Assembly (NCBI GenBank): GCA_001513145.1
Contig: LFSP01000037.1
Coordinates: 128,239-192,238, forward strand
From: Clostridia bacterium DTU025
GTDB taxonomy: Bacteria; Bacillota; DTU025
Length of the DNA: 64,000 bases
Direction of reading: 5' to 3'
In this document: in pieces, positions 51,104 through 61,757 of the stretch
Layout: each line of letters starts with the position of its first letter
How positions within the stretch are numbered: position 1 is the first letter of the stretch
Made by a program: the position numbers and the translations under genes
The notes under the pieces: model-generated
What the model was told of the DNA's origin: nothing
The model's input: only the letters and a program-made list of their open reading frames with translations
Databases searched by the model: none

Positions 51104-52129
51104 CTAGTAGACGCTCCACGGCGCCGGCACGAACCTGCGCGTCCACTGCTTCATGGCGAACCGGTCTGTCATCCCTGCCACATAGTCTACGGCGACGCGC
51201 ACCACATCGTCAGGATGCAGCGGACCCTCGCCCGAGTCGCTCTCAAGCTCGTCAGGATGGTCTACATAGTGCTTGAAAAGCTGGATCAGCAGCCGCTCGG
51301 CCTTCTCGGCTTCAGCCTTGGCGGCGGAACCCACGTATACCATCTCGAACATGAACGACCTCAGAGCCGCCATAGCTTCTGCCACGTCTGGGCTCTGGGC
51401 TATGCAGGGCTTGTCCATGCTCTGCTCGATGATGTCGCCCACGAGCGTGTTCAACCGCTCCGGCCTGGTGGCTCCCAGCACTTCCCTGGCGATCTCGGGG
51501 ATCATTTCCTCAGTGATTATCCCCGCCCTCACGGCGTCGTCCACGTCGTGGTTGATGTAGGCTATCTTGTCTGCCAGCCGCACCACCTGCCCCTCCAGCG
51601 TTGCGGCCTGCTCCGGCCAATCGGCGGAATGGCACAGGATGCCGTTGCGCACCTCCCACGTGAGGTTCAGGCCTCGTTCAGGCCTACCGTTTCGCCGCTC
51701 AACGTGCTCCACCACCCTCAGGCTCTGCTCGTTGTGGCGGAATCCCTCGGAAAGCACGGCGTTCAGAGCCGCCTCACCGGAATGGCCGAACGGGGTGTGC
51801 CCCAGGTCATGGGCCAGCGCGATGGCCTCGGTCAGATCCTCGTTGAGCCTGAGGGCACGGGCGATGGTGCGGGCGATCTGGCTCACCTCCAGGGTGTGCG
51901 TGAGCCTGGAACGGTAATGGTCGCCCTCCGGCGCGTAGAACACCTGTGTCTTGTGCTTCAGCCGACGGAAGGCCTTGCAGTGAAGTACCCTGTCACGGTC
52001 CCGCTGGAAGCACGTGCGGAACTCGTCCTCTTCCTCTGGCCGCTCCCGCCCGCGTGAGCGCGATGCCCTGGCGGCGTAAGGTAAAAGCCTGGCGTCCTCC
52101 TCAGCCTCGATCCGCTGCCTGACGTTCAT
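51104..52129 (-). CDS. dgt: Deoxyguanosinetriphosphate triphosphohydrolase-like HD protein
   Basis: The 341-residue protein belongs to the dNTPase (SAMHD1-like) HD family, which cleaves dNTPs to nucleosides and triphosphate. It has FQRDRDRVLHCKAFRRLKHK, the HD histidines in YRSRLTHTLEVSQIARTIAR near residues 68-87 and the metal motif AIALAHDLGHTPFGHSGEAA near 101-120, with YINHDVDD near 190. The ATG at 52129 is preceded by GGGGGCG; longer starts are not family-like. It lies upstream of dnaG, as in many Firmicutes. Confidence 0.94.
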   Translation of the reverse strand: MNVRQRIEAEEDARLLPYAARASRSRGRERPEEEDEFRTCFQRDRDRVLHCKAFRRLKHKTQVFYAPEGDHYRSRLTHTLEVSQIARTIARALRLNEDLTEAIALAHDLGHTPFGHSGEAALNAVLSEGFRHNEQSLRVVEHVERRNGRPERGLNLTWEVRNGILCHSADWPEQAATLEGQVVRLADKIAYINHDVDDAVRAGIITEEMIPEIAREVLGATRPERLNTLVGDIIEQSMDKPCIAQSPDVAEAMAALRSFMFEMVYVGSAAKAEAEKAERLLIQLFKHYVDHPDELESDSGEGPLHPDDVVRVAVDYVAGMTDRFAMKQWTRRFVPAPWSVY

Positions 52130-52183
52130 GCCATCGCCCCCAACAGTCTCACGTTGTGACGACGAATGCCGCCTGTGCGTCAA

Positions 52184-52221
52184 GCGACCCACACGGCGCC
52201 TTTCGACGCCGAGTGGGTCGC
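52184..52221. repeat. GCGACCCAC/GTGGGTCGC inverted repeat
   Basis: GCGACCCAC at 52184-52192 is complementary to GTGGGTCGC at 52213-52221, with an inner CGGCG / CGCCG stem. It lies between ppdK and dgt and shares the CGACCCAC core with 19489-19665. No T-run follows. Confidence 0.8.
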
Positions 52222-52257
52222 AAGCTGACCCGCTATGGATAATTCCACTTCGAGTCG

Positions 52258-54912
52258 TTACTTCCTCCTGGGGTTCCTGAGCTCAGCTTGGGCCGCCGCA
52301 AGACGTGCTATGGGCACCCTAAACGGCGAGCAGCTCACGTAGTCCAGGCCTGCGCGGTGGAAGAAGTCCACCGAATCCGGGTCCCCGCCGTGCTCTCCGC
52401 ACACGCCCACCTTCAGGTCGGGCCTGGTGGTTCGGCCCAGCTTCGTGCCGAGCTCCACCAGCTGACCCACGCCCTCCTGGTCCAGCGACTGGAAGGGATC
52501 CGCGGGCAGCACGTTGGCCTGCAGGTAAGCGTCGAGGAACCTTCCGGCATCGTCGCGGCTGTAGCCGAAGGTCATCTGCGTCAGGTCGTTGGTGCCGAAC
52601 GAGAAGAACTCGGCATCCTCAGCGATCTTGTCGGCGATCAGCGCTGCCCTCGGCACCTCGATCATGGTGCCCACCAGGTACTTCAGCTCAACGCCGTACT
52701 GCGCTATGGTCTCGTCGGCTATCCTAACGATGTAGTCCCGGATCATCTGCATCTCGCCAGTGGTACCTACCAGAGGGATCATCACCTCAGGCAGCACCTG
52801 GACGCCCTCGCGCGTCAGCTCGCACGCAGCCTCGAATATCGCCTTGACCTGCATCTCGTAGATCTCGGAGTACACGACGCCCAGACGACAGCCTCTGAAG
52901 CCCAGCATCGGGTTGAGCTCGTGCAGCGCCTCGATGCGCTCGCGGATCTTCGCTTCGGACACGCCCAGGTCGTTCGCGAGCTCAGCTATCTGCTTCGTCT
53001 GCTCCGGCTTGGGCAGGAACTCATGCAGCGGCGGGTCCAGCAGCCTCACGGTCACCGGCAGCCCGGCCATCTCACGGAAGATGCCGACGAAGTCCGCCTT
53101 CTGGAAAGGCAGGAGCTTAGCCAAAGCAGCGCGCCTCTCCTGCTCGGTGTCGGCCAGGATCATCTCGCGCATCGCCCTGATGCGATCCTCCGCGAAGAAC
53201 ATGTGCTCGGTACGGCACAGCCCTATGCCCTCGGCCCCGAACTGCCTGGCCTGCCTGGCGTCGACGGGGGTGTCGGCGTTGGTGCGCACCTTCATGGTCC
53301 GGATGCTGTCAGCCATCTCCATGAGCTTGCCGAAGTTGCCGGTGAGGCTCGGCTGAACCAGCGGAGCCTTGCCCTTGATGACTTCGCCGGTGGAACCGTT
53401 GAGGGTGATCCAGTCGCCCTCCGCGAACTGTGCTCCGCTGATGGTCATCGTGCGCTGATGCTCGTTGATGATCACTGCTCCGCAGCCTGCCACGCAGCAC
53501 TTGCCCATGCCCCTTGCCACCACGGCGGCGTGGGAGGTCATGCCTCCGCGGGCGGTCAGGATGCCCTGCGCCGCGTGCATGCCGCCGATGTCCTCAGGCG
53601 ACGTCTCGGTTCTCACAAGGATGACCTGCTCGCCACGGGCGGCCCACTCCTCGGCAGCCTCGGCGGTGAACACGACCCTGCCGACTGCGGCTCCAGGCGA
53701 TGCAGGCAGGCCTTTTGCCAGCACTTCCACCTTGGCCTTGGGGTCGATCATCGGATGGAGCAGCTGGTCCAAGGCGCTGGGCTGAACGCGCATCACTGCG
53801 GTCTTCTCGTCGATGAGCCCTTCCTCCACCATCTCCACGGCCATGCGAACTGCAGCCGGTCCAGTGCGCTTGCCTGTGCGGGTCTGCAGCATGAAGAGGC
53901 GGCCTTCCTGGATGGTGAACTCGATATCCTGCATGTCCTTGTAATGCTGCTCGAGCTTCTTGTAGATGGACTCAAGCTGCGCGTAGATCTCCGGCATATC
54001 CGCCTTGAGCTGGCTGATGGGCACGGGCGTGCGGATGCCGGCCACAACGTCCTCTCCCTGGGCGTTCATGAGGTACTCGCCGTAGAAGACGTTCTCGCCG
54101 GTGGCCGGGTCGCGGGTGAACGCCACTCCGGTGCCGGAGGTCTCGCCCATGTTGCCGAACACCATGGCCTGCACGTTGACTGCGGTGCCCCAGTCGTGGG
54201 GGATGCCGTGGATCTTGCGGTAAGTGATGGCGCGCTTTGAGTTCCAGGAGCCGAACACCGCGTTGATGGCGCCCTTCAGCTGCTCCCACGGATCCTCAGG
54301 AAACACCTTGCCCGTGGTCTCGCGGGCGATCTCCATGTACTGGTGAGCCAGCTCCTTGAGGTCCTCGGCGACGAGCTCCGAGTCAAGGGTGACGCCTCGC
54401 TTCTCCTTCATGGCAGCGATGGCCTTCTCGAACTCCTCGTGTGGAGCTCCCAGAACCACGTCGGAGTACATATGTACGAACCGACGGAAGCTGTCCCAAA
54501 CGAACCGCGGATTGCCGGTCTTCTTGATCATTCCCTCTGCCACGGCATCGTTCAATCCCAGGTTGAGGACGGTGTCCATCATGCCCGGCATCGACACCCT
54601 GGCGCCCGACCTCACCGACACCAGGAGCGGGTTGGACGGGTCGCCGAACTTCTGGCCCATCTCGGATTCCAGCTTGGCGAGGTTCTCCTTGACCTGCTCC
54701 TCAAGGCCCTCCGGCCACTGGCCGTTGTTCTCGTAATAAGCCGTGCACACTTCCGTGGTAATGGTAAAGCCAGGGGGAACAGGGATGCCCAGGTTCACCA
54801 TTTCTGCGAGGTTCGCGCCCTTGCCGCCGAGGAGGTTCTTCATGTTCTCATTGCCCTCGGCCTTGCCTCCGCCGAAATAGTAAACAAACTTCGGTATCTG
54901 CTTGTTCGCCAT
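52258..54912 (-). CDS. ppdK: Pyruvate, phosphate dikinase
   Basis: PPDK reversibly converts pyruvate, ATP and phosphate to PEP, AMP and pyrophosphate. The 884-residue protein has the ATP-grasp domain from the N terminus ([20 protein letters not shown] ... [20 protein letters not shown]), the phosphohistidine loop [20 protein letters not shown] near residues 453-472, and the C-terminal PEP barrel with [14 protein letters not shown] and [11 protein letters not shown]. The Cys of this last motif is the conserved proton donor. The start at 54912 has AGGAGG seven bases upstream. It lies downstream of glyS. Confidence 0.98.
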   Translation of the reverse strand: MANKQIPKFVYYFGGGKAEGNENMKNLLGGKGANLAEMVNLGIPVPPGFTITTEVCTAYYENNGQWPEGLEEQVKENLAKLESEMGQKFGDPSNPLLVSVRSGARVSMPGMMDTVLNLGLNDAVAEGMIKKTGNPRFVWDSFRRFVHMYSDVVLGAPHEEFEKAIAAMKEKRGVTLDSELVAEDLKELAHQYMEIARETTGKVFPEDPWEQLKGAINAVFGSWNSKRAITYRKIHGIPHDWGTAVNVQAMVFGNMGETSGTGVAFTRDPATGENVFYGEYLMNAQGEDVVAGIRTPVPISQLKADMPEIYAQLESIYKKLEQHYKDMQDIEFTIQEGRLFMLQTRTGKRTGPAAVRMAVEMVEEGLIDEKTAVMRVQPSALDQLLHPMIDPKAKVEVLAKGLPASPGAAVGRVVFTAEAAEEWAARGEQVILVRTETSPEDIGGMHAAQGILTARGGMTSHAAVVARGMGKCCVAGCGAVIINEHQRTMTISGAQFAEGDWITLNGSTGEVIKGKAPLVQPSLTGNFGKLMEMADSIRTMKVRTNADTPVDARQARQFGAEGIGLCRTEHMFFAEDRIRAMREMILADTEQERRAALAKLLPFQKADFVGIFREMAGLPVTVRLLDPPLHEFLPKPEQTKQIAELANDLGVSEAKIRERIEALHELNPMLGFRGCRLGVVYSEIYEMQVKAIFEAACELTREGVQVLPEVMIPLVGTTGEMQMIRDYIVRIADETIAQYGVELKYLVGTMIEVPRAALIADKIAEDAEFFSFGTNDLTQMTFGYSRDDAGRFLDAYLQANVLPADPFQSLDQEGVGQLVELGTKLGRTTRPDLKVGVCGEHGGDPDSVDFFHRAGLDYVSCSPFRVPIARLAAAQAELRNPRRK

Positions 54913-55062
54913 TTGCATCCTCCTAGTCCTTCAATTTCAAACACGCGTATCGCATAACATTCTACTCTGAGACCGACGACGCTTCAAGCGCTTCACGGAA
55001 ACCATCGAATCCTGTGAGATCCGCGGCGGCTAGCTCGCTGCCTGCGCTTCCGCATCCGCCCC

Positions 55063-57249
55063 TCACTCCGACGCCGACGCGAACACGATCTTGCTCAGGT
55101 CCACCACCAGCGACAGCACCGAGTGCAGCGCCTTTAGCATGCCCAGACGGTTTGAGCGCAACTTCTGGTCTTTGGCCATCACCAGCACGGCGTCGAAGTA
55201 CTGGTTGATGGGCGGCACTATCAGGCTCATGCGCTCCAGTGCCGACACGTAGGCTTTCCTGTCGACGAACCCGGACCTTCGGCTGTCCACTGAAGTGCGG
55301 ATCTCCGATTCCAGGTCGTGCATGGCCTTGTAGAGCGCGTGCTCCGCCCTCTCCTCGAAGAGGCTCGGCGTGAACTGTGCGGTCTCGGCGTGCGCGGCGA
55401 TGTTACGCACCCTGGAGGCTGCAGTCGCAAGGGCGGCGAACCAGGGCTCGTGTGCAACTTGCGTAACCGCCCATGCCCGTTCCCACGTGCATGCTGGCCT
55501 GCCTATCCCGGCGGCTATGGCGGCATCAGCGATGTCGTACCTGATGCCGGCCTCCTCCATGGCCACCCTGAGCCTGGTGCCGATGAACTCCATCACCTGG
55601 CCAACCACCGAATCCACCTGGTCCGGCGCCAGCACCCCGGAATCGGCGTAAAGCTCTGCCGCGCGGGCCACCAGGGCGTCCAGACCCAAGACATACCGAG
55701 CCTTTCCGTACACACCCAGCACCCCTGCGGCCTGCCTGCGCAGGGCGTAGGGGTCTGCGGAACCCGAAGGGATCATCCCTATGCCGAAATACCCCACGAT
55801 GCTGTCGACCTTGTCCGCCACCGACAGGGCAGCCCCCAGGGGCGATTCCGGCACCCGGTCGTCGGCGAACCTCGGCAGATAGTGCTCGAATATGGCCTCA
55901 GCCACCACGGGCTCAACTCCCTGCCGCAGGGCGTATTCCCGCCCCATCACTCCCTGAAGCTCGGTGAACTCCCGCACCATGGACGTGACCAGGTCAGCCT
56001 TGGCCATGAGCGCAGCGACGTCCACCAGAGCCGCCATGGGCGTGCCGCCCACCAGCTCGCTCGCGAGCTTGCCGATGCGCAGGGCCTTGTCGTACATGGA
56101 GCCCAGCTTCTCCTGGAACATGACGCCTTTGAGCTCGTCGACCCTGGCCATCAGGGGCACCGCCATGTCTTCCTTGAAGAAGAACTCGGCGTCTGCCAAC
56201 CTTGCCGCCAGCACCCTCTCGTTTCCGGCGCGCACGACGTCGATGCTCCTGGTGCCACCGTTGCGCACGCCGATGAAGGCGTTCATCAGGCGCCCGCCGG
56301 CGTCGCGCACAGGGAAGTACCGCTGGTGGTTAACCATGGGCGTGGTGACGCAGGGCTCCGGAAGCTCAAGGTACCTGGCGTCGAACCGCCCTGAGAACGC
56401 CGTGGGCCACTCCACCAGGTTCACCACTTCGTCCAGGAGCTCGTCGGAGATGACAGGCTGCCCGCCCAGGCCCTCCGCGAGGCTCCGGGCCTCCTCCACG
56501 ATGCGCTCCGCGCGCCGCGCCGGGTCGTAGACGACCCCCGCAGCCTCAAGCACCCTCGGGAGATCCCACGATGACGGCACCACCGCCGGGCCAGGCGCCA
56601 GCGTCCTGTGGCCGTACGTAACCCTGCCGCTGGCTATGTTGTGGTAGCTGAACTCCACCATGTCCTCGCCCATCAGCGCTAGGATCCAGCGTATCGGCCT
56701 GCCAAACCGGAAATCGTTGCTGCCCCATCTCATGGCCTTGGGGAAGCTGAAGGCGTCGATGAGCTTGGGGAATATCTCCGCCAGCACCTCTATGGTCGGC
56801 CTGCCCTCCTCGGTCTTCCTGGCAAACACATACTCCCCCGCCTCGGTGGTTCGGCGCTCCACCGAATCCACGCTCACGCCGGCCGAACGTGCGAACCCCT
56901 CCAGGGCGCGCGTGGGCTTTCCCTCCGCGTCGTAGGCGATGCGGGCAGCAGGCCCTCTGAGCTCCACCTCAAGGGGAGCTTGCTTCGGCGCAAGGCCGGT
57001 GATGGCCACGATGATCCGGCGGGGGGTGGTATAGCACTTGACCCCACCTGACTCCACGTGGGCGTCAGCCAGCAGCCTGTAGCAGCCCTCCTCAGCCTGT
57101 CGGATCAGCCCTGCCGCGAACCTTGCGGGCATCTCCTCGGTGCCTATCTCTAACACGGCGTCCCAGCCTGACAGGCTCTGGGCCGCTGCGGCGCCGGCAG
57201 CTTCCGTGTCACGCGATGTATCAAGCCTTTGCTGCTGCGTCTTCCGCAT
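55063..57249 (-). CDS. glyS: Glycyl-tRNA synthetase beta subunit
   Basis: GlyS is the tRNA-binding beta subunit of the alpha2beta2 bacterial glycyl-tRNA synthetase. The 728-residue protein has the [14 protein letters not shown] start near residue 36, then [40 protein letters not shown] near residue 175, [20 protein letters not shown] near 307, and [20 protein letters not shown] near 507. It overlaps glyQ by 29 bases. GAGGCGG precedes its ATG. Confidence 0.97.
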   Translation of the reverse strand: MRKTQQQRLDTSRDTEAAGAAAAQSLSGWDAVLEIGTEEMPARFAAGLIRQAEEGCYRLLADAHVESGGVKCYTTPRRIIVAITGLAPKQAPLEVELRGPAARIAYDAEGKPTRALEGFARSAGVSVDSVERRTTEAGEYVFARKTEEGRPTIEVLAEIFPKLIDAFSFPKAMRWGSNDFRFGRPIRWILALMGEDMVEFSYHNIASGRVTYGHRTLAPGPAVVPSSWDLPRVLEAAGVVYDPARRAERIVEEARSLAEGLGGQPVISDELLDEVVNLVEWPTAFSGRFDARYLELPEPCVTTPMVNHQRYFPVRDAGGRLMNAFIGVRNGGTRSIDVVRAGNERVLAARLADAEFFFKEDMAVPLMARVDELKGVMFQEKLGSMYDKALRIGKLASELVGGTPMAALVDVAALMAKADLVTSMVREFTELQGVMGREYALRQGVEPVVAEAIFEHYLPRFADDRVPESPLGAALSVADKVDSIVGYFGIGMIPSGSADPYALRRQAAGVLGVYGKARYVLGLDALVARAAELYADSGVLAPDQVDSVVGQVMEFIGTRLRVAMEEAGIRYDIADAAIAAGIGRPACTWERAWAVTQVAHEPWFAALATAASRVRNIAAHAETAQFTPSLFEERAEHALYKAMHDLESEIRTSVDSRRSGFVDRKAYVSALERMSLIVPPINQYFDAVLVMAKDQKLRSNRLGMLKALHSVLSLVVDLSKIVFASASE

Positions 57250-58105
57250 CTTGCGCCGCCTCCTCTCTCTCCCTCTTCACCCAGGCCACGGCCACCTTCC
57301 GCGCCATCGTCCGCACCCTGCCCATGTATTCCGCGCGTTGGGCCGCGCCGAAGGCGCCCCTGGCGTCCAGCACGTTGAACGAGTGCGAGCACTTGAGGAC
57401 GTAGTCGTACGCAGGCAGGATGAGCCCGGCCTCCAGGGCGCGGGAGGCCTCCACCTCGTAGCTCTCGAAGGAACTCTTCAGGGTGGGGATGTCGGCCACC
57501 TCGAAAGAGTACTTGGAGAACTCGTATTCCGCCCGACGGAACACGTCGCCGTACGTCAGGTCGCCGACCCATCTCACGTCGTACACGTTGTTCACGCCCT
57601 GCAGGTACATGGCGATCCGCTCCAGCCCGTACGTGATCTCTGCGCTGACGGGCTTCACATCGATGCCGCCCACCTGCTGGAAGTAGGTGAACTGCGTTAT
57701 CTCCATGCCGTCAAGCCACACTTCCCAGCCAGTGCCCCAGGCGCCAAGGGTCGGAGCCTCCCAGTTGTCCTCGACGAACCTGATGTCGTGATCCGCGGGA
57801 TCGAAGCCGATCCTGGCGAGGCTCTCCAGGTACACCTCCTGAACGTCGTCAGGGCTGGGTTTGAGAATTACCTGGTACTGGTGGTGCTGGAACAGGCGGT
57901 TCGGGTTGTCGCCGTACCTGCCGTCAGCCGGTCTCCTGGACGGCTGCACGTAGGCAACGTTCCACGGCTTGGGGCCGAGCACCCGCAGGAAAGTATGCGG
58001 GCTCATGGTGCCGGCGCCAACCTCCACCACGTAGGGCTGCTGGATCGTGACGCCTCGCTCGGCCCAGAACTGCTCCAGAGTCAATATGAGATCTTGAAAG
58101 TCCAA
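57221..58105 (-). CDS. glyQ: Glycyl-tRNA synthetase alpha subunit
   Basis: GlyQ carries the class II catalytic core. The 294-residue protein starts [20 protein letters not shown] and has [20 protein letters not shown] near residues 26-45, [40 protein letters not shown] and [15 protein letters not shown]. It follows the SpoIIM-family gene by 26 bases and overlaps glyS, indicating one transcript. No glycine T-box was recognised upstream. Confidence 0.98.
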   Translation of the reverse strand: MDFQDLILTLEQFWAERGVTIQQPYVVEVGAGTMSPHTFLRVLGPKPWNVAYVQPSRRPADGRYGDNPNRLFQHHQYQVILKPSPDDVQEVYLESLARIGFDPADHDIRFVEDNWEAPTLGAWGTGWEVWLDGMEITQFTYFQQVGGIDVKPVSAEITYGLERIAMYLQGVNNVYDVRWVGDLTYGDVFRRAEYEFSKYSFEVADIPTLKSSFESYEVEASRALEAGLILPAYDYVLKCSHSFNVLDARGAFGAAQRAEYMGRVRTMARKVAVAWVKREREEAAQDAEDAAAKA

Positions 58106-58131
58106 GCACGTTCCCTCCCAAATCGGGCAGA

Positions 58132-58776
58132 CTAGGGCATGACTGACGGAAAACCTGGCGATATGGCGCGGATCACCGCCGGAGTCAGCGTGAGCTCCAA
58201 GAGCGCCGCCAGAGCCAACATGGGCACGATGCTGAAAGCAAGGAGCGTGACGCTCTCGGCTATGGTTCTGCCGAGGTCATCAGGACCCGTCCTGCCCCTC
58301 CACACGAGAGGTGCCAGAAAGCCTATCCTCAGACCGATGGCCTGCCCGGCGATGAATGCCGGGATCTCCAACACGCCGTGGGGCAGGAACGACAGCACCA
58401 CCATCCCCAGGCTCCAGCCGCTTCGGACCATCACCATCTTGGCGCCCATCCCGATGATCACGCCGTTTAGGCCGCAGCTGATCAGTGGCACTATTCCCAG
58501 GATCCATCCAAAGGCTATCGACAGCGCGATGGCCTTCAGGTTGTTCAGGAACAACTCGAGAGCGCGGCTCCACAGAGCCCCGTTCTCAATCCGCCTGGTG
58601 AGGTCGGCGACGCCTTTCAAAGCCCAGGGCACTGAACCATCAGCCGCCGGGGTGTATCCCGTGAACCCCACCACGATACAAGTCACGAACAGTATGAACG
58701 TGAACACGAAGTATCGCTGGTAGGCCCTGGCCGCCCTGGGCAGAGCGGAGGTAAACAGCTTGTGGACCGCGCTCAC
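58132..58776 (-). CDS. Stage II sporulation protein M family membrane protein
   Basis: The 214-residue protein belongs to the SpoIIM/DUF95 family. About five hydrophobic segments are visible: [80 protein letters not shown] with the family's FLPHG.LEIPA motif, and a C-terminal [20 protein letters not shown]. SpoIIM supports septal peptidoglycan remodelling during engulfment; relatives without sporulation roles exist, so the specific function is inferred. The GTG at 58776 follows AGAGGGGG; a terminator-like hairpin lies 20 bases upstream of the start. Confidence 0.88.
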   Translation of the reverse strand: MSAVHKLFTSALPRAARAYQRYFVFTFILFVTCIVVGFTGYTPAADGSVPWALKGVADLTRRIENGALWSRALELFLNNLKAIALSIAFGWILGIVPLISCGLNGVIIGMGAKMVMVRSGWSLGMVVLSFLPHGVLEIPAFIAGQAIGLRIGFLAPLVWRGRTGPDDLGRTIAESVTLLAFSIVPMLALAALLELTLTPAVIRAISPGFPSVMP

Positions 58777-58794
58777 GCCTGGGCCCCCTCTACG

Positions 58795-58834
58795 AAAAAA
58801 GCCTCCGCCCCTAAGGCTCTGGGGACGAGAGGCT
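58795..58834 (-). terminator. Terminator or attenuator in the leader of the SpoIIM-glyQS-ppdK unit
   Basis: On the minus strand GCCTC...CCCC pairs with GGGG...GAGGC, followed by TTTTTT. It lies after the promoter at 58868-58896, so it interrupts that promoter's own transcript as well as read-through from the recO operon. Confidence 0.8.
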
Positions 58835-58867
58835 GGATTCCCGAAGCACCCGGTGCACGCATTCAAT

Positions 58868-58896
58868 AGGATAGCGTACGCTGCGATGGGTGTCAA
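58868..58896 (-). promoter_or_regulatory. Promoter upstream of the attenuator-like hairpin
   Basis: On the minus strand a perfect TTGACA (58891-58896) and TATCCT (58868-58873) are 17 bases apart, right after the DUF4342 stop. The predicted RNA reaches the terminator hairpin in about 65 bases. Confidence 0.75.
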
Positions 58897-58906
58897 ACCC
58901 ATGCGA

Positions 58907-59329
58907 TTACCTTGTTTCCACCCTTACCGTGCAACCGGTGGCCAGCGCCGCCATGGCGCCTATCGCTGCAAGCTGCGGCGCCACCACAGCTCCGATGACC
59001 CCTGCCACTATCGGCAGGTTGGCCAGCTTGTCGCCGTCGCGTTCCACCACCACTCGCATGCTGGCTCCGTGGTTCCACAGTTCCTTGATCCCATCCGCGA
59101 GTTTTCCCAGTGAAGACTGGCCCTCCTCCACCACGTCACTGTCCGGCACGAATCCTGCGGCACCCCTCGCAGACTTGCCCCCGCACATGTCCCTCTCGGC
59201 CATTATCAGCGCCTGTACCAGGTCGCCCCCGGCAGCCTCAAGGTACGATGCCGCCTCCTCATATGTGAGGTCCACCCGCTCGCGGAGCCTGTCAATCCGG
59301 TCCAAGTCTACCTTCACTGCTCGCTGCAT
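58907..59329 (-). CDS. DUF4342 domain protein with UBA-like N terminus
   Basis: The 140-residue protein has an N-terminal UBA-like helix triplet (IDRLRERVDLTYEEAASYLE AAGG region, residues 12-40), a variable middle, and a C-terminal DUF4342 part (HGASMRVVVERDGDKLANLP near 88-107) ending in a hydrophobic AGVIGAVVAPQLAAIGAMAA segment. Function is unknown. It overlaps the recO end by 38 bases in another frame. The ATG at 59329 abuts GGGAGG; a GTG at 59314 is an alternative. Confidence 0.82.
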   Translation of the reverse strand: MQRAVKVDLDRIDRLRERVDLTYEEAASYLEAAGGDLVQALIMAERDMCGGKSARGAAGFVPDSDVVEEGQSSLGKLADGIKELWNHGASMRVVVERDGDKLANLPIVAGVIGAVVAPQLAAIGAMAALATGCTVRVETR

Positions 59330-60086
59330 CCTCCCGACCCATCGAAGTTACGTGGTTGATGAACTCAAGTGTCCGAAGCCTGCGCTCCACCCTCAGATCC
59401 ACGTACTGACGCATTCCGTCTGCGACAGCGCCGTAGCCCCGGATCGAATCGTCCACGTCGCACAGCCGGGCATACGGACGCGCCATCAATGCCCGAAGCA
59501 GCCTCCGGCCATCGCGGTCCATCGGCACTGCTCCGGCGTCCGTGCGCCTGCATCGATCGCACAGAAGCCCGCCGGCCGCCGGCCCGAACCATGCGGTTTC
59601 AGCCTCAGGCGCTCGGCACGACACGCACGCCGCCACCTCCGGCTTGAAACCTATCAGCGAGAGGAACTTCACCTCGAATCCCAGGGCAATGATGGCGGCA
59701 GGCGCTTCCCTTCTATCCAGGGCCGCAAAGGTGGCGCATACCAGGGAGTACACCTGATCATCGGGCTGCCTCTCAGCGGTCATGGCATCGGCAAGCTCGG
59801 CGACGTACGATCCATAGGCCATGGAGACCAGGTCGGACCTGATGCGCGAGTGGCTGCTGACCACTTCAGCGCTGGAGAGAGTGTCGATGCTCCTGCCCCG
59901 AAACAGCATCATGTTGGCCCTGGTGAAGAGTTGGGCGGTGCCGGCCAAGCCGCTGCGCGGCCGGCGGGCGCCCCTGGCCACAGCCTCGAACTTCCCCTCT
60001 GTGGGCGACAGGATAGTCAGGATGCGGTCCGCCTCGTTGAAGTCTCGCACCCTGAGCACGATGCCCTCGCACCCGACCATGGCCAT
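59292..60086 (-). CDS. recO: DNA repair protein RecO
   Basis: RecO helps load RecA on SSB-coated DNA. The 264-residue protein has the OB-fold N terminus (CEGIVLRVRDFNEADRILTI LSP region, residues 5-28), EAVARGARRPRSGLAGTAQL and a zinc-finger pair CVSCRAPE ... LLCDRCR near residues 170-198. The ATG at 60086 has GGGAGG nine bases upstream. It follows queH and precedes the DUF4342 gene. Confidence 0.96.
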   Translation of the reverse strand: MAMVGCEGIVLRVRDFNEADRILTILSPTEGKFEAVARGARRPRSGLAGTAQLFTRANMMLFRGRSIDTLSSAEVVSSHSRIRSDLVSMAYGSYVAELADAMTAERQPDDQVYSLVCATFAALDRREAPAAIIALGFEVKFLSLIGFKPEVAACVSCRAPEAETAWFGPAAGGLLCDRCRRTDAGAVPMDRDGRRLLRALMARPYARLCDVDDSIRGYGAVADGMRQYVDLRVERRLRTLEFINHVTSMGREDAASSEGRLGPD

Positions 60087-60148
60087 GTGCCTGTCCTCCC
60101 GATATCCGGGCCTGGCCACGTAATTACGCTTCCCAGCCCTGAAAGTGA

Positions 60149-60697
60149 CTATACTTTCCGCCGCGGCCTAGCCCTGAGGTAACGCTCCTCCTCGCTGAAG
60201 ATGCAGCCGCAATACGGTTGCCTGTACAGGTTCATCCGCCGGGACATCTCAATGCTATCGCGGTAGCCCTGGCGAAAATCGAAGTACTTGAACTCGATGC
60301 CGCAGTCGTCCGCCACCTTCCCACCCACGGCCCTGATGAGATCGTGGTTCTGGTACGGGCTGATGGTGAGCGTGGTGGTGAAGGCATCGCACCCCTCCTG
60401 TACGGCATGCTGTGCGGCACGTCGCAGGCGCATCTCATAGCAGACGGCGCACCGTGCGTCGATGTCGCCGGCGACGGCAGCAAGGAACTGGCGCAGCCCG
60501 TACTCGTCCACGATCTGCGCCTCATGACCGGCCTGCGCACAGAAGCCTGCAAAAGCCTCCAGACGCCTGCGGAACTCGGTGTACGGGTGGATATTGGGGT
60601 TGAAGAAGATCCCCTTCACCTCATGGCCCTGCTGCCTAAGATGCTCCAGGCTGTAGGTGGTGCATGGCCCGCAGCATGAGTGCAGCATGATCTTCAC
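60149..60697 (-). CDS. queH: Epoxyqueuosine reductase QueH
   Basis: QueH is the DUF208 iron-sulfur enzyme that converts epoxyqueuosine to queuosine in tRNA. The 182-residue protein has [20 protein letters not shown] near residues 4-23, [29 protein letters not shown] near residue 82, [14 protein letters not shown] and the C-terminal [15 protein letters not shown]. All the conserved Cys pairs are present. It overlaps ruvB by four bases. No other queuosine gene is in the window. Confidence 0.95.
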   Translation of the reverse strand: MKIMLHSCCGPCTTYSLEHLRQQGHEVKGIFFNPNIHPYTEFRRRLEAFAGFCAQAGHEAQIVDEYGLRQFLAAVAGDIDARCAVCYEMRLRRAAQHAVQEGCDAFTTTLTISPYQNHDLIRAVGGKVADDCGIEFKYFDFRQGYRDSIEMSRRMNLYRQPYCGCIFSEEERYLRARPRRKV

Positions 60698-61743
60698 AGC
60701 AGCACCCCCTGCCCGTCGTCGCGGAAGTCGCGGCGGCTTGAAGGCATGGGCCTGTCCATGTGCTCGTAAGCCCTGACAGTGGCCACGCGCCCGCGGGGCG
60801 TGCGCTCAATGAAGCCCAGCTGCATCAGGTACGGCTCGTACACGTCCTCGATGGTGTCGCGCTCCTCGTTCACGGACGCGGCCACGGTGTCCACCCCCAC
60901 CGGGCCCCCGTTGAACTTGTCGATTATGGTGGCAAGGATCCGCCGGTCAAGCCTGTCGAGGCCCAAGTGGTCAACGTCAAGCATGCTCAGGGCCTCCGCG
61001 GCCACCTCTTCCGTGACCACGCCGTCGGCCCTGACCTGCGCGTAGTCCCGCACCCGTCTGAGCATCCTGTTGGCCACCCTGGGCGTGCCCCGCGACCGCC
61101 TGGCTATCTCCCTGGCACCAGCTGGCTCCACCTTGACCCCCAGACGCTCCGCGGACTTTAGCACTATGGTGGTGAGCTCGTCAACGGTGTAGAACTCCAT
61201 TCTGTGGATCACGCCGAACCTCTCCCGAAGCGGGGACGATATCAGTCCGGTTCGGGTCGTGGCCCCTATCAGCGTGAACCTGGGCAGGTCGATCCTGATG
61301 GACCTGGCGGACGGCCCCTTTCCGATGACGATGTCCAGGGCGTAGTCCTCCATGGCAGGATACAGCACCTCTTCCACCACGCGGTTGAGGCGGTGGATCT
61401 CGTCTATGAACAGCACGTCGCCGGCGGAGAGGTTGGTGAGGATGGCGGCCAGGTCGCCCGCGCGCTCTATGGCTGGCCCCGACGTGACGCGTAGCCTCAC
61501 TCCCATCTCGTTGGCCACGATGCCCGCAAGGGTGGTCTTGCCCAGGCCAGGCGGGCCGTACAGCAGCACGTGATCGAGGCACTCCCGCCTTGCCCGGGCC
61601 GCCTCGATGAAGATGGCGAGGCTCTCCTTCACCCTCTCCTGCCCGATGAACTCCGAAAGCCGCTTGGGCCTGAGGCTCAGCTCGGCACGGGCGTCCTCAT
61701 CGGTTCGGTCGGGGGCAATGAATCTGGCTTCTCTGTCTTCCAT
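60694..61743 (-). CDS. ruvB: Holliday junction branch migration ATPase RuvB
   Basis: RuvB is the hexameric motor of the RuvABC resolvasome. The 349-residue protein has [20 protein letters not shown], Walker [21 protein letters not shown] near residues 61-80, Walker [21 protein letters not shown] near 110-129, sensor [20 protein letters not shown] near 158-177 with the arginine finger, and the winged-helix C terminus [17 protein letters not shown]. It follows ruvA by 14 bases. Confidence 0.98.
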   Translation of the reverse strand: MEDREARFIAPDRTDEDARAELSLRPKRLSEFIGQERVKESLAIFIEAARARRECLDHVLLYGPPGLGKTTLAGIVANEMGVRLRVTSGPAIERAGDLAAILTNLSAGDVLFIDEIHRLNRVVEEVLYPAMEDYALDIVIGKGPSARSIRIDLPRFTLIGATTRTGLISSPLRERFGVIHRMEFYTVDELTTIVLKSAERLGVKVEPAGAREIARRSRGTPRVANRMLRRVRDYAQVRADGVVTEEVAAEALSMLDVDHLGLDRLDRRILATIIDKFNGGPVGVDTVAASVNEERDTIEDVYEPYLMQLGFIERTPRGRVATVRAYEHMDRPMPSSRRDFRDDGQGVLL

Positions 61744-61757
61744 GGATCACACCTCGT

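Noticed and set aside
52288..54240. A 650-codon open frame on the plus strand opposite ppdK
   Set aside because: It is a composition artefact of GC-rich DNA opposite a clear ppdK gene; the product is His/Arg-rich without domains.
58795..58873. A glycine T-box upstream of glyQS
   Set aside because: The leader is far too short and lacks the TGGTACCGCG-type motif.
58777..58902. N-terminal extension of the SpoIIM-family protein to 58902
   Set aside because: It would run through the promoter and terminator hairpin and adds non-family residues; the GTG at 58776 fits better.
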